Assembly: GCA_027493615.1 (NCBI GenBank)
Contig: JAOSKK010000002.1
Coordinates: 124,001 to 188,000, forward strand
Length of the DNA: 64,000 bases
Reading direction: 5' to 3'
From: Verrucomicrobiota bacterium
Lineage (GTDB): Bacteria > Verrucomicrobiota > Verrucomicrobiia > Limisphaerales > J093
A model generated the notes under the pieces. It worked only from the letters and a program-made list of their open reading frames with translations. It was not told where the DNA came from and searched no databases. This document shows, piece by piece, positions 10,027 through 20,988 of the stretch; position 1 is the stretch's first letter; each line of letters starts with the position of its first letter. The position numbers were made by a program, and so were the translations under genes.

Positions 10027-10712
10027 TCACTCTTGGACACGCACCACGAGTGACCCCTCGTCCAGAGCCACCGTCCGGGTGCGACCGCCGGCCCAGCGAA
10101 CTTCCAGCCGGGCGGGACGTTCGCCCGGGCCCCGATGCCGGTCGGATTGCCGGGTTGCCCGACCATTTCCACCACGAGGCGGCGTGTCGCGCGCGGCGCG
10201 CGGTTCTGGAAGGCCAGCAGGTTGTCATCGTTGACGCCGACCAGGACATCCGGCCAGCCATCCTGGTCGAAGTCCGTCACCACCAGCGCCCGGGCATCGC
10301 CGTGGACCACGAACCCGGTCTGGTCCGGCCGGACCGGCACGAACGTGCCGTCACTGCCTCACGGCGAAGCGTTGGGCGGCATCGAGTCGCGCCGGAGACA
10401 GCACCTTGGCAAGCGAGGCGTTGGCAAAGGCACGGACGGTGGGAAGCCGGGCCGCAGGGCGGGGAATCGCGTCCGCCAGCGTTGGCAGGCTGCGCCGCGG
10501 GACAAGCCGGTCACCGTCGAAGCAGGCCTCGATGAGTCGGGGTTGGCCGGCGTCGTCGAAGTCGCCGACGCCGACACCGCCGCAAGCGCCCTGGTCCTGC
10601 AACAGTTCCGCCCTGCCGGTGGCCGGGAACTCGTGGACCAGACCCACGCCCGTGTACTCGGCCGGCAGGCGCGTGAACGGGGTCGGGCCCGGAGGGGACG
10701 CGTTGGGCGGCG
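10027..10712 (-). pseudogene. Second ASPIC/UnbV-FG-GAP remnant
   Basis: On the minus strand one frame reads YTGVGLVHEFPATGRAELLQ and GVGVGDFDDAGQPRLIEACFDGD, typical of FG-GAP repeats; after a shift near 10345 it continues VVTDFDQDGWPDVLVGVNDDN and ATRRLVVEMVGQPGNPTGIGARANV (ASPIC/UnbV), and after another shift near 10100 ends GGRTRTVALDEGSLVVRVQE with a TGA at 10027-10029. The N-terminal part of the family is missing; the fragment is cut off where the divergently placed RluA-fusion gene begins. Two remnants of the same family within 6 kb suggest decay of a once duplicated gene family. Confidence 0.55.
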
Positions 10713-10722
10713 GACCGCAGGG

Positions 10723-10752
10723 TTGTGCCCGCCGGACGGGGCGCGATACGCT
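10723..10752 (+). promoter_or_regulatory. Candidate leaderless promoter of the RluA-methyltransferase fusion gene
   Basis: TTGTGC (10723-10728), an 18-base spacer and TACGCT (10747-10752), ending six bases before GTG 10759. The geometry supports that GTG as the start and puts the transcript start at or next to it. Confidence 0.45.
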
Positions 10753-10758
10753 GCGGAG

Positions 10759-12450
10759 GTGGTGTCGCGCCTGATCCTCCATGAGGATGAGCATCTGCTG
10801 GTGATCAACAAGCCGGCGGGCTGGAACACGCATGCACCCCACCCTTTCGCCGGGGAAGGGGTTTACGACTGGCTGCGACACCGCGAACCACGCTGGGCGC
10901 ACCTGGCCATCATCCATCGACTCGACAAGGCCACCTCGGGTGTGCTGGTGTTTGCCAAGACACCCGTTGCCAACCGCTCGCTGACCGACCAGTTCACGCG
11001 CCATCTCGTCCGCAAGCGCTACCTCCTGCTGACGGCCACGCCCCCGCCCGAACGCGAACTCCTCGTACGTTCCCGCCTGGTCCGACGCGGCGAACGCTAC
11101 GCCAGCGATGCCCGGGCACCCGCGGGGCGCGAAGCGATCACCCGCTTCGTACAGCGCGGGAACGGACCAGGCGGGGCGACTGTCGTCGAGGCCGAACCGC
11201 GCACCGGCCGGACCCATCAGATCCGAGTCCACGCGGCCGAACAGGGCTTCCCGGTGCTGGGCGACACGCTGTACGGCGGGCCGGCGGCGGATCGCCTCTA
11301 CCTTCACGCCGCGCAACTCGAACTGGCCGACCCTCTGACGGGGGCGATGCGGCGGTTTGCGGCCGAACCGGAGTTCGCCGAACCGGCGCGCGACCGATTG
11401 CGCGAGGCGATGATCGTGCCCGAGGAGACGGACGCGTGGCGGGTGGCCCACAGCGAAGCACCGTTGCCGGGCTGGTACATCGACCGGTGGGGCGACTGGC
11501 TGCTGGCCAACGGTCCGGACACCGCGGGCACGAGCAGGGAACGCCAAGCCGTGCAGGAGGAACTGGAACGATGGTGCCGCCGGTATGGTCTGCGCGGCGC
11601 CCTGTGCCGGCGAGGCAGGGGCGACCCACAGGCCCGGGCGCGGAACGCGAACCCCGGACAGTGGATGTGCGGGGATGTCGCGCCGGCGGCGTGGACCGTG
11701 AGGGAGAACGGCGTGCGCTTCGAGGTCCGGCTGGGCGGCCCTGCCGACGTTGCGACCACGGCGACCTCAGGCCGGCAGGAGCGGGCCGGCGGGCCCGACG
11801 CGTCCCCGACAGCGCCCGGCGGGAGCGGATCGGTGGGGCTCTTTCTGGACCAGCGCGACAACCGGCGTCGGCTGCTGGTGAACCACGTGGCCGCGGGTTT
11901 TCCGGCGTTTCCCAACCCGCCCGTCGGGGCGGCGGTGTTGAACCTTTTCGCCTATACGTGCGGGTTCTCGGTGTGCGCAGCGAAGGCGGGCGCGCAGACG
12001 ACGAGCGTGGACTTGTCGCGCCGCTATCTCGAGTGGGGTCAGCGCAACTTCGTGCTCAACGGCCTGGACCCGGCACAGCACGAGTTCCTGCACGGGGACG
12101 TCTTCGAGTGGCTGCGGCGGCTGGCGCGCAAAGCACGTCGGTTCGCAGTGGTGCTGGTGGATCCGCCGACCTTCTCGACCTCGAAGGCGAGCGGCGTCTT
12201 CCGGGCGGAGGCGGACTACGAACGACTGGTGCGGGCGGTGTTGCCGCTGATTGGGCCAGCGGGGCGACTGTTCGCCTCGACGAATGCCGCCACCCTGGCG
12301 CCGGAACGGTTCGTGGCCGGGCTGCATCGCGCCGTGGCGGCCGGGGGTCGACGCATCCTGGAGGAACACTACGCGCCGCAGCCGCCGGATTTCCCCAGCT
12401 CCAGCGAAGCGCCGGCGTACTTGAAGACGACGTGGCTGCGGCTGGACTGA
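10759..12450 (+). CDS. Fusion of RluA-family pseudouridine synthase and RlmI-like SAM methyltransferase
   Basis: Intact frame of about 563 residues from GTG 10759. Residues about 1-210 are an RluA-type synthase: VINKPAGWNTH, the catalytic-Asp motif HRLDKATSGVLVF and RTGRTHQIRVH. Residues about 220-563 resemble RlmI/RlmK-type rRNA cytosine-C5 methyltransferases: PGWYIDRWGDWLL, VGLFLDQRDNRRRLL, the SAM-binding VLNLFAYTCGFSV and the VLVDPPTFS motif. Both activities act on RNA, so a bifunctional RNA modification enzyme is inferred; the target base is unknown. RlmI normally carries an N-terminal PUA domain instead of an RluA domain. A separate RlmI-like gene with its own N-terminus exists at 62465. 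The frame is open upstream of 10759, so the start rests on homology and on the promoter spacing. Confidence 0.85.
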   Translation: MVSRLILHEDEHLLVINKPAGWNTHAPHPFAGEGVYDWLRHREPRWAHLAIIHRLDKATSGVLVFAKTPVANRSLTDQFTRHLVRKRYLLLTATPPPERELLVRSRLVRRGERYASDARAPAGREAITRFVQRGNGPGGATVVEAEPRTGRTHQIRVHAAEQGFPVLGDTLYGGPAADRLYLHAAQLELADPLTGAMRRFAAEPEFAEPARDRLREAMIVPEETDAWRVAHSEAPLPGWYIDRWGDWLLANGPDTAGTSRERQAVQEELERWCRRYGLRGALCRRGRGDPQARARNANPGQWMCGDVAPAAWTVRENGVRFEVRLGGPADVATTATSGRQERAGGPDASPTAPGGSGSVGLFLDQRDNRRRLLVNHVAAGFPAFPNPPVGAAVLNLFAYTCGFSVCAAKAGAQTTSVDLSRRYLEWGQRNFVLNGLDPAQHEFLHGDVFEWLRRLARKARRFAVVLVDPPTFSTSKASGVFRAEADYERLVRAVLPLIGPAGRLFASTNAATLAPERFVAGLHRAVAAGGRRILEEHYAPQPPDFPSSSEAPAYLKTTWLRLD

Positions 12451-12466
12451 ACCGGGGCGGGCGAGC

Positions 12467-14020
12467 TCAGTGGCCGAGCACGCGGCTGTAGAGGTCTTCG
12501 TAGGCGCGGACGCTGCGTTCCCAGGAGAAATCGGCGCTCATGCCGTGGTAGCGGTAGCGGGCCAGCAGGGGCGGGTTGTCCCAAAGCGCCAGCGCCTTGC
12601 GCATCGCCTTGACCAGGGCGCGCGGCGTCGGTTCGAGGAACTTGATGCCATCGGCGCGGTCGGCGTGCTCGCGCAAGTCGACGACCGAGTCCTGGAGACC
12701 GCCGGTGGCGCGAACGACGGGGACGGCGCCGTAGCGGAGGCTGTACATCTGGTTCAGGCCGCAAGGCTCGAAGCGCGAGGGCATCAGGTAGAAGTCGGCC
12801 CCCGCCTCGATCTGATGGGCCAGCGCCGGCTGATAGCCGATGTTGACCGCGACCTGTTGCGGGTAACGGCGGGCGAGCTCGGCGAACTCAAGCTCGAGGT
12901 CGGGACGGCCGCTGCCGAGCAGGACGTACTGCAGGCCCGTGGCGAGCATCTCTTCAAGGGCGCCGAGGATCAAGTCCACGCCCTTCTGCGGGTCGAGACG
13001 GGTCACGGTCCCGAAGAGGGGGACGTCGGCGCGGACGGGAAGGTTGAGGGAAGCCTGGAGGGCGGCCTTGCAGGTCCGCTTGCCGGCGGGGTCATCGCGA
13101 TGGTACGCGGCCGGCAGGTGGGGGTTGCCCACGGTGCGCCAGGTCTCATAATCGACGCCGTTGAGGATGCCGGAGAGGACGGATTTCCGCTGGAGGAGCA
13201 GGCCGTCGAGGCCTTCGCCGTACTGCGGGGTGGTGATCTCGCGCGCGTAGGTGGGGCTGACGGTGGTCAGGGCATCGGCGAAGACCAGGCCGGCTTTCAG
13301 GGGGTTGAGATCGCCCCAGAACTCAGCGGCCTGCGGGTGAAAGTAGTAGGGCGGCAGGTTGGTCAGGGCGTACTTGCTGCCGTGGCAGCGGCCTTGCGGG
13401 GCGAGGTTATGGATGGTGAGGATGGTCTTCGGCGCCTGGCTCCAACCCTCCTGCCAGGACTGGTGGCGGACAAACAAAGGGACGAGGCCGGTGTGCCAGT
13501 CGTGCAGGTGGACAATCTCGGGTTGCCAGGGAGATACCGGGCGAGATTGGTGACGGCCTTGGCGAAGAAGAGATAGCGCTCGGTGTTGTCCCAGTATTCG
13601 GCCTTCGAGGCCGGATCGAGGTAAAGGCCCTCACGGTCGAAGAAGCCCGGCGCGTCGATGAAGTAAATGGTGAGATTGGGTTCGGGCGTGGCGCGACGGA
13701 CGCTGGTACGGACATGCACGGGGCCCAGCGGGAGGTCGAGGGGCCCAATCGAAAGGCGCGATCACGTGGCGCATTTCCTCTTCGAGGGCGGCTTCCCAGC
13801 GGGCGGGGTCACGCGGGAGTCGACGGGCGGGAACGCGGGCGCGCAACGCGGCTTCGGCCTGGCGCCGGGCATAGGCGAGGGCGGACCGATGCAAGGGGGT
13901 GACAATGCCCACCTGGTGGCCCGCCCGGGCGAGGTACTTGCCAAGGGCGGCGGTCATGTCCGCCAAGCCACCGGTCTTCGAGTAAGGTTCGAGTTCGCTG
14001 CTGGCCAGAAGCACGCGCAT
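12467..14020 (-). CDS. glgA: Glycogen synthase (ADP-glucose type, GT5) (two frameshifts)
   Basis: Joined pieces total 518 codons, close to the family norm of 480-520. The N-terminus [22 protein letters not shown] carries the ADP-glucose-binding K-x-GGL motif (about residues 15-19); the C-terminal GT-B half has [35 protein letters not shown] (E-x7-E region) and ATGGLQDSV. It elongates alpha-1,4-glucan from ADP-glucose in the cytosol. Frames change near 13745 and near 13525 ([21 protein letters not shown] lies in the middle frame). The 5' end overlaps the run-on end of serS, so the two are probably cotranscribed. glgA convergently faces the RluA fusion gene with only 16 bases between stops. Confidence 0.88.
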
Positions 14021-15434
14021 GGGACGCGGTTCGAAGGGCACCGGAGGAGGAGGGTCCGGGGCGGTGGGCTGTCGGGTCGGTTGGCCCCGGCTCGGTCGGT
14101 CGGATCGAGGGCGGGGCAGGCGGGTCATGGGACACCCCCACGAGGCGATCAGCGCGGAGATAAGGCCGGAGCGGATCCGGGATGACCACCGAGCCGTCGG
14201 GCTGCTGGAAGGTCTCCAGCAGCGCCACGTAGAGTCGGGCCAGGGCCGTGCCGCTGCCGTTGAGGATGTGCGGGAAGACGTTCAGGCCGTCGGCCTCGCG
14301 CTTGTACCGGAGGTTCATGCGGCGGGCCTGGAACTCCTCGCAGTTCGAGACGCTCGACACCTCGAGGTAGCTGCCCTGCCCGGGTGCCCAAACCTCGATG
14401 TCGTACGTCTTGGCGCTGGCAAAGCCGAGGTCGCCGGTGCAGAGCAAGACCACGCGATAGTGGAGCCCAAGCAACTGCAGCACGCGCTCGGCGTCCGCCA
14501 GCATCCGCTCGTGTTCAGCGTAACCGTCCTCCGGCTTCACGATCTTGATGAGCTCGACCTTGTCGAACTGGTGGACGCGGATCATGCCCCGGGTGCCCAC
14601 CCCGGCAGCACCCGCCTCGGCCCGGAAACAGGGGGTGTAGGCACAGTAACGGAGCGGGAGCCGCGCTTCCGGCAGGAGTTCGTCCCGATGCAGGTTGGCG
14701 ACGGGCGCCTCGGCGGTGGGCACGAGGTAAAGCCGGCCGAGGGTGGCGGCATCGAGTCCTTCCTGCACCGCATAGGCCTGGTCTTCGAACTTCGGAAACT
14801 GCCCCACGCCCAGCATCACGTCGCGGCTCACCAGGAAGGGAGGGAGATCTCGGTGTAACCGTGTTCAAGCACGTGCCGGTCCAGCAGGAACTGGATCAGG
14901 GCCCGCTCGAGGCGCGCGCCCCAACCGGTGTAGAGCAGGAACCCGCTGCCGGAGAGCTTGGCGCCCCGCTCGAAGTCCACCAGGCCAAGCGACTGACAAA
15001 GCTCGGTGTGCGGGCGGGGCACAAAGCTGAAGGAAGGCTTCTCGCCCCAGACGCGCACGACGGGGTTGTCGGCGGCGGTGGCACCAACCGGGACGTCAGC
15101 ATGAGGCAGGTTGGGAAGGCGCAGGAGGAGGTCGTCCCGCCGGGCCGCCACGGCGGCCACCTGCAGGTCAAGCTGCGGGATCCGATCGCCCAGCATGCGT
15201 GCCTCCGCCTTGCGGGCCTCGGCTTCGGCGGCTTTCTTCTGGGCCATCAACGCGCCGATTTCCTTGGCGACCCGGTTGCGGGTGGCTTTGAGGGTCTCGA
15301 CTTCGGCCAGCAACCGGCGGCGCTCCTCGTCCAGGGCCCGTACCTCGTCCACCCTGGCCTCATCCCCGCCCCCGCGACGCCAACCGTCCCCGCACCCGGT
15401 CGGGTTGGTCGCGGATCAATTTCACGTCCAACAT
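13809..15434 (-). CDS. serS: Seryl-tRNA synthetase (two or more frameshifts; natural 3' end near 14140)
   Basis: [22 protein letters not shown] starts at ATG 15434; the N-terminal ~110 residues contain the long coiled-coil arm ([20 protein letters not shown]) that binds the tRNA-Ser variable arm. The class II catalytic core follows: [46 protein letters not shown] (motif 2) and [16 protein letters not shown] (motif 3). Frame breaks occur near 15362 and near 14835. The enzyme should end around [11 protein letters not shown] (about 14140), but the present frame runs on for ~110 codons into glgA to 13809, so one more base error near 14140 is likely. A leaderless-type promoter precedes it. Confidence 0.88.
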
Positions 15435-15440
15435 CGGCGC

Positions 15441-15470
15441 AGTATGGTGAGCGCCGGCCGGGAGCGGCAA
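15441..15470 (-). promoter_or_regulatory. Candidate leaderless promoter of serS
   Basis: On the minus strand TTGCCG (15470-15465), an 18-base spacer and CATACT (15446-15441), ending six bases before the serS ATG at 15434. Confidence 0.45.
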
Positions 15471-15554
15471 GGCGGAAGCGGGTGTTGGACGGCAACAAAA
15501 GGCGCCGCGGGAAACCGGCGCCCTCCCGGCCTCCCGTGCCGGCATGCCGCCTCG

Positions 15555-16187
15555 CTAAAAATCGCGACGGTAGCGGGGACGCCGATCCATCACCGCCTCG
15601 ACGTAGGCCCGCGTCGACTCGAACCCAATCGCCGCCCGGAAAGCCTCGCTCCGGGTACGCGCCGGTCCCTGCATCCAGCGAAGCACGTTGCGTCGGCCGG
15701 CGTTGTAATCCGCCAGCGCGTAAGGCAGCGGGTCATCGGTATCCGCGTAGCGTTGCAAAAGGCGGCGCAAATACCAGGTGCCCGCCAGCGTGTTGGTGCG
15801 CGGGTCGAACAGGTGGGTCTCGGGCAGCGGATACACCCCTTCGGCTTCCGCCCACTCCTGCGCCGCCGCGTCCGTCAACTGCATCAGGCCGATCTCGCCC
15901 GCCCGACCGCGGGCGGACGGGTTGAAACGGCTCTCGCGCCAAACCACCGCCTTGACCAGCGCCGGATCGACCCCGTAACGGCGCGCCGCGGCCAGGATCA
16001 CCGCATCCTGACTGTGTTCGAAGCCGGCCCAGCGCTGGTAACGCCGGCCCAGCCACCCGCACAGCACCGCCAACCCCAGCAGCGCCGGCACCAGCCACCA
16101 CGCCCGCCGCTTCCAGCGCATCGGCCATTGGCCCCGCCGGGTGTCGAACCCGCGCGGCCTTCGCGACTGGCCCGTGCGACGCCTCAT
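15555..16187 (-). CDS. Membrane-anchored lytic transglycosylase (SLT domain)
   Basis: Start ATG 16187 overlaps the RND gene stop as ATGA, pointing to translational coupling; ATG 16121 is an alternative. A membrane segment (WWLVPALLGLAVLCGWLG, about residues 28-46) is followed by an SLT fold: DPALVKAVVWRESRFNPSARG with the catalytic Glu in the W-R-E-S motif, GEIGLMQLTDAAAQEWA, and ALADYNAGRRNVLRWM. It would cleave peptidoglycan with formation of 1,6-anhydromuramic acid. Position at the end of an efflux operon suggests it opens the wall for envelope-spanning pump assembly; that role is inference. Confidence 0.85.
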   Translation of the reverse strand: MRRRTGQSRRPRGFDTRRGQWPMRWKRRAWWLVPALLGLAVLCGWLGRRYQRWAGFEHSQDAVILAAARRYGVDPALVKAVVWRESRFNPSARGRAGEIGLMQLTDAAAQEWAEAEGVYPLPETHLFDPRTNTLAGTWYLRRLLQRYADTDDPLPYALADYNAGRRNVLRWMQGPARTRSEAFRAAIGFESTRAYVEAVMDRRPRYRRDF

Positions 16188-19100
16188 CGGATCAGCCGCA
16201 GGCGGGTGGCGAAGAGACAGTAAAGCGTGGGCAGGAGCAGCAAAGTCAGCAACGTGGCCAGCAACAGGCCAACAATGTGCACCGCCGTCAGAGGTCGCCA
16301 CAGCTCCCCGCCGCTCAGCGTCAGCGGAATCAGCCCTCCCACCGTCGCCAGCACCGTCACCAGCACCGCCCGCAACCGCACCAGTCCCGCCTCTACCAGC
16401 GCCTCCCTCAGCGGCCGGCCTTCCGCACGGGCTTCCTCGATGAAATCGCTCAGCACAATGATGTGGCTCACCATGACCCCCGCGAGGCTCACGATCCCGA
16501 GCAGGGCCATGAAGCCGAAGGGCGCCTGCAGCGCCGCCAGACCCAGGAACGCCCCGATCAACCCCAGCGGCACCGTCAGCATGACCAACAGCGCCTTCGT
16601 CAACGAGTGGAACTGGACCACCATGGCCAAGGCAATCAGCGACAGCGACAGCGCCATCGCCTCCCCCATCTCCGCCCGGCTCTCCCGCAACTCGAGATCT
16701 TCCCCCGCAAAATCCAGCCGGTACCCGGGCGGCAGCGACAGCCCCGCGAGGGTCTCGCGCGCCCGTGCCAGCACCCGGGACGGCAGCTCCCCGACCCGTG
16801 AATAGGCCTTCACCGTCACGGCCCGAAGCTGGTTGAAATGGGCGATGGTCGCAAACTCCGGTTCGAGCCCCACGCGGGCAAACGCATCCAGCGGGACGAT
16901 CCGATCCCCCGCCCCGCGAACATACAGATTCCGTATCTTCTCGGCTTCATTCCGTTCCTCCACCCGCAGCCGGAGCACCACGGGAATGAGATGGTCACCA
17001 TCGCGGAGCTCGGTCACCGGCAGCCCCTGGAAGGCCGCCTGGGCCAGGCGACCGATCTGGAGGTTGCTGACCCCCAGCGCACCGGCCCGCTCCTGGTCAA
17101 TGTCGATGGTCAGCGTGGGCATCCGCCGGCCCAGATCGTCGTGGACCTTGTACCCGCCTGCATCACGCAGGGTTTGCCCCACCCGATCGGCCAGCCCGCG
17201 CAGTTCGTCCAGGTTCGGACCGGTGAGCCGGACCTGGATGGGTGTCTGCACCGGCGGCCCTTGTTCCAGGGGTTTCACCACACAACGAGCGCCGGCGATC
17301 TGACGGTCGAGCTGGTCGCGCAAGCGCGCCAGCAAGCCCGGCACCTGCCGGGCGTGGCCCGTGTTGAGCAACACCTGCGCCAGATGCGCCGCCGGTTCCC
17401 GCGGCTCGACGTTGTAATAGAACCGCGGTGCGGTTCCGCCCGAAAACACCGCGGCACTCTGCACCTCGGGATGCTGCCCCAGGAGACGCCCGATCGCGCG
17501 ACTCACCTCCCGGGTCTGCTGAATCGACGCCACCTCCGGCAGGTCGATGTCGATCAGCATCTGGTTCCGCTCCGCCGGCGGGAAGAACTGCTGCCCCAGG
17601 AACGGCGTGAACCCGAAGCTCAGCGCCAACAGTCCGTAGGCGATCGCCGCCGTGCGGCCGGGCCGTTCCAGCGAAGCTTCGAGCGCCCGGCGGTAACGCG
17701 GCAGCAGCGCCACCAGGGCCCGATCCAGCGGCCTGAACAACGGAAACGCCCGCACCTGACCCCCGGCCTCCAGTCCCGCCTGGCCCCCGCAACACGTAAT
17801 AGCCCAGCAGCGGAATGAACGTCACCGATACCAGCCGCGAGGCCACCAGCGCCAGCGTCACCACCATCGGCAACGCCCAGATGAAGGCTCCCTTGTCCCC
17901 CGGCAAACCCAGCAACGGCAGAAACGCCAGGATGTTGATCAGCGTCCCAAACAGGATCGGGCGCCGCAGCCGCCACGGCCCCAGCCAGGCCGCCCGCCCC
18001 CGCGGCTGTCCTTGCGCCAGCTCGCGGTTGATGCCGTCGGAGGCCACCACCGGATCGTCCACCAACAGCCCCAACGCCAGGATCAAGGCCGCAATCGAGA
18101 TCTGGTGCAGCGGCACGCCAAACCAAGCCATCCCCACCAGCGTCAAGGCCACCGTCAGCGGGATCGCCAGCGCCACCACCAGCGCCGAACGCCCGTCCAT
18201 CAGGAACCACGCCACCAGCACCACCACCAGCACCGCCTCCGCAAAACACCGGCTGAACTGCCCAATCCGCTGCCGCACCGCCGCCGGCTGATCCGAGAGC
18301 GGCACGATCTCGACCCCCTCCGGCCGCCGCGGCATCCCAAACGCCGCCACCACCCCCGCACTTCGCGGTCGAAATGACTGATGATGTTCCCCGGCTTCAT
18401 CTCGACGGCCACCAACACCGCCCGCGCCTCCTCCCACCCCGCACCGGTCGCTCCCCGCCGCCACACGTCCACCTGGAACGGGACCGGGTTCTCGTACCCC
18501 CGCCGCACCTCGAACAGATCGCGCAAGTAGATCGGCAGGCCCGGCGTCGGAGCCGTCGCCGTCACACCGATCACCGTGTTCCCCAGGTCCTCGCTAAACT
18601 GGCGATCACCCGTCACCGGATCGCGCGTGCCGAATTCCCCGCTGAGCTGCACCGGGAAGCTTTGGCCCTCCGTCTGCAACGTGCCCCCCGAGATGATCGC
18701 GTTGCGCGCCGCGATCGCCCCCAACACCCGGTCCGGATCCAGCCGGTGCCCCTCAACATTCGGAATCGAAAAGAGCAGGTAGACAGCCTCCGCCACGTTG
18801 CCGACCTTCTGCACCCGCCCGACACTGCCCACCTGCTTGAGATCGTCCGCCAGCGCTTCGGCCGTCCGCTCCAGTTCCCGGAAGCTGTACCGGGGCGGCA
18901 GGGTCGCCCGCACCCGCCGGACGAGTTCCGCCTCGGTTCTTCCCCCAGCCAGACGACCGCACCGCCGAAGTCCGGATGCAGCTCGCCGTCGCTGCCCGCC
19001 AGGTCGCGCTGGAAGGCGGCGAGGAACGTCTCGAGATCCGCCCGCGAGCCCCGGGTCGCAAAATCCGCCAGCAGGAACGAGCTCCCGCGTTCGAGCCGCG

Positions 19101-19771
19101 GCGCGCTGCCGCCCTCCGTCCACCCCTTCGCCACCAGCGCCGCCACGAACTTCTGCTGCACCGCGTCCCGGTAGCTCGCGCCCACGTCCGGCGGGAAGAA
19201 CGCAAACACCGCCGCCCGGCCCGCCGCCCCCGTGTCCTGACGCAGCTCCGCCAGCCGGTTTCGGATCAGGTCCGCCCGCGCCTGCACTTCCGCGTCACTC
19301 GCCGCCGGGCTGGTCAGGGCAAACAGCAGCGTCACCGTGTTGCCAAACTCCGTGTTGAGCCGGGGCGCCTGGCAGCCGTCCGGCAACCGCACTTCGCCCA
19401 GCCGGGCGCGAAACTTGTCCCACTCCTGCTCCACCACCGCCTGCGGCGCCGGCCGCTGCGTGAGGTGGATCACCGACACTCCTCCGCGCGACTGCGAGGT
19501 CATCTCCTCGAGCGACGCGAGTTCATTGAGCTTCGCCTCCAGCTTGCGTGTCACCAGCGCCTCAACCTTGGCGGCGCTTGCCCCGGGAAAATGCGTGACC
19601 AGCAGGGCGCGGCGATCCGGGATGTCCGGATCCTCCTGCTGCGCCAGCCGGGTGTAGGAGATGCCGCCCCAGACCAGCACTGCCACGAGCGCCAGCCACC
19701 CCACCTCCCGGTGCTGAACAAAGTACCGGGCCAGCCCCCGTCCGCCCTTCCGTTCGCGAGGTGTCCTTCAT
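16184..19771 (-). CDS. RND-family efflux transporter, AcrB/MexB-like inner-membrane pump (about four frameshifts)
   Basis: Joined pieces give about 1196 codons, somewhat longer than the usual 1020-1050. N-terminal TM1 is WLALVAVLVWGGISY followed by QQEDPDIPDRRALLVTHFPGASAAKVEALVT, typical of RND pumps. TM segments with FGVPLHQISIAALILALGLLVDDPVVASDGIN match the TM4 region; here the usual VDDAIVV carries the double Asp needed for proton translocation (LLVDDPVV). The second half has FFPPAERNQMLIDIDLPE and FGFMALLGIVSLAGVMVSHIIVLSDFIEEA. Frame breaks lie near 19755, 18950, 18365 and 17790. It exports compounds with proton influx, paired with the MFP gene just upstream (stop-to-start gap nine bases). 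Confidence 0.88.
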
Positions 19772-19780
19772 CCCCCACCC

Positions 19781-20898
19781 TCAATCCCGCCGCTCCGCCG
19801 CGTAGGGCCGGGCATCCACCACTTCGCCATCCTGTAGGAGACTCGCGCCCACCACCACCACGCGCTCCCCCGGCTCGACCCCGCCGGTGACCACCACCGA
19901 ACTGCGGATGAAATCCCCCGTCTTCACCCGCCGCTCCGTGGCCCGGCCTCCCTCATCCACCACGAACACCGCCAGCGGCGTGCGACCAGTCGCGTCCGGG
20001 CCCGTCGACGCCGCCACCAGGGCCGACATGCGCACCAGCACCGCGTCCGGTTCGATCCGCGAGGCCGCCGCGAAGGACGCCGACGCCGTCATCCCCGGAC
20101 GCAGCCACCCCCCGCGTTCGGCACCTTGAGCACCACTTTGTAGAGCCGGGACCCTTCCCGCGCCGCCACGCCCACCTCCGCAACCCGCCCCGCGAAACGC
20201 CGGCCCTCAAGCGCCGCCACCGTCAGCTCGATCATCGCGCCCGGTTCAATCTCGCTCACCACCCGGTCCGGCACCCCCAGCTCGATCGACACCGTCTCGA
20301 GATCCGCAATCCTCAGCACGGGTCGCCCGGGCAACACCGTCTCCCCCGCGCTCGCCAACCGCGCCAGCACCCGGCCGTCAAACGGCGCCCGCAGGGTCGC
20401 GTCTGCATAGGCCTGCTGCGCCCGCTCAAACGCGGCTTGCGCCTCGTCGTCCGCCGCCTTGAGCCCTCGAATTCCTGCGGCGAAATCGCCTGGTCGCGCA
20501 GCAGTTGTTCGCCCCGGGTCCGCCGGCTCCGCGCCAACTCGGCCCGCGCCGCGGCCGAATCCCGCTCCGCCTTGAAGTCCACCTGCCCGAGCTGGGCCAG
20601 CACCTCGTCCTTCCCGATATGATCACCCTCGCCCCAGAGCCGGCCTGGCGCGGGTCCGATCTGCACCAGAATTCCCCCACCTTGAAGCTCAGATCCGTCT
20701 CGTTCTCGCCACGCACCACGCCGAGATAGGTGTGCACGCTCGGCCCCCCGTCTCCCCCACCCGCCGCGCCACCTCATAACCCACCACCGGTCGCAGCGGC
20801 GGCGGCACCTCGCGCCGACACCCCACGCCCGCGGCCATCACCAGCGTCGCCGCCAGAACCCACCCTCCCCTCCGGCCCCCGGCGAGATGCACCCGCAC
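19781..20898 (-). CDS. Periplasmic adaptor (membrane fusion protein) of the RND pump (several frameshifts)
   Basis: Pieces in different frames read in order as an HlyD/AcrA-type adaptor: an N-terminal hydrophobic segment ending at a Cys (VLAATLVMAAGVGC), GGILVQIGPAPGRLWGEGDHIGKDEVLAQL (lipoyl half), an alpha-hairpin EFEGSRRR..., LRAPFDGRVLARLASAGETVLPGRPVLRIADLETVSIELGVP, and a beta-barrel/C-terminal part PLAVFVVDEGGRATERRVKTGDF. Breaks lie near 20700, 20660, 20450 and 20095. Length about 372 codons fits the family. It bridges the RND pump to an outer-membrane channel. It sits between the ABC permease and the RND gene on the same strand. Confidence 0.78.
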
Positions 20899-20988
20899 CG
20901 GCCTCCGTCCCGGCGGCCTGGAGGCGCCGCGTGGCGAGGGTCGGGATCAGCGCTGCAACGATGCATGTCCGTCGGAAGGGCCGAGGTC

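Noticed and set aside
12470..13576. Long plus-strand ORF opposite glgA
   Set aside because: Shadow frame; GlgA motifs are complete on the minus strand.
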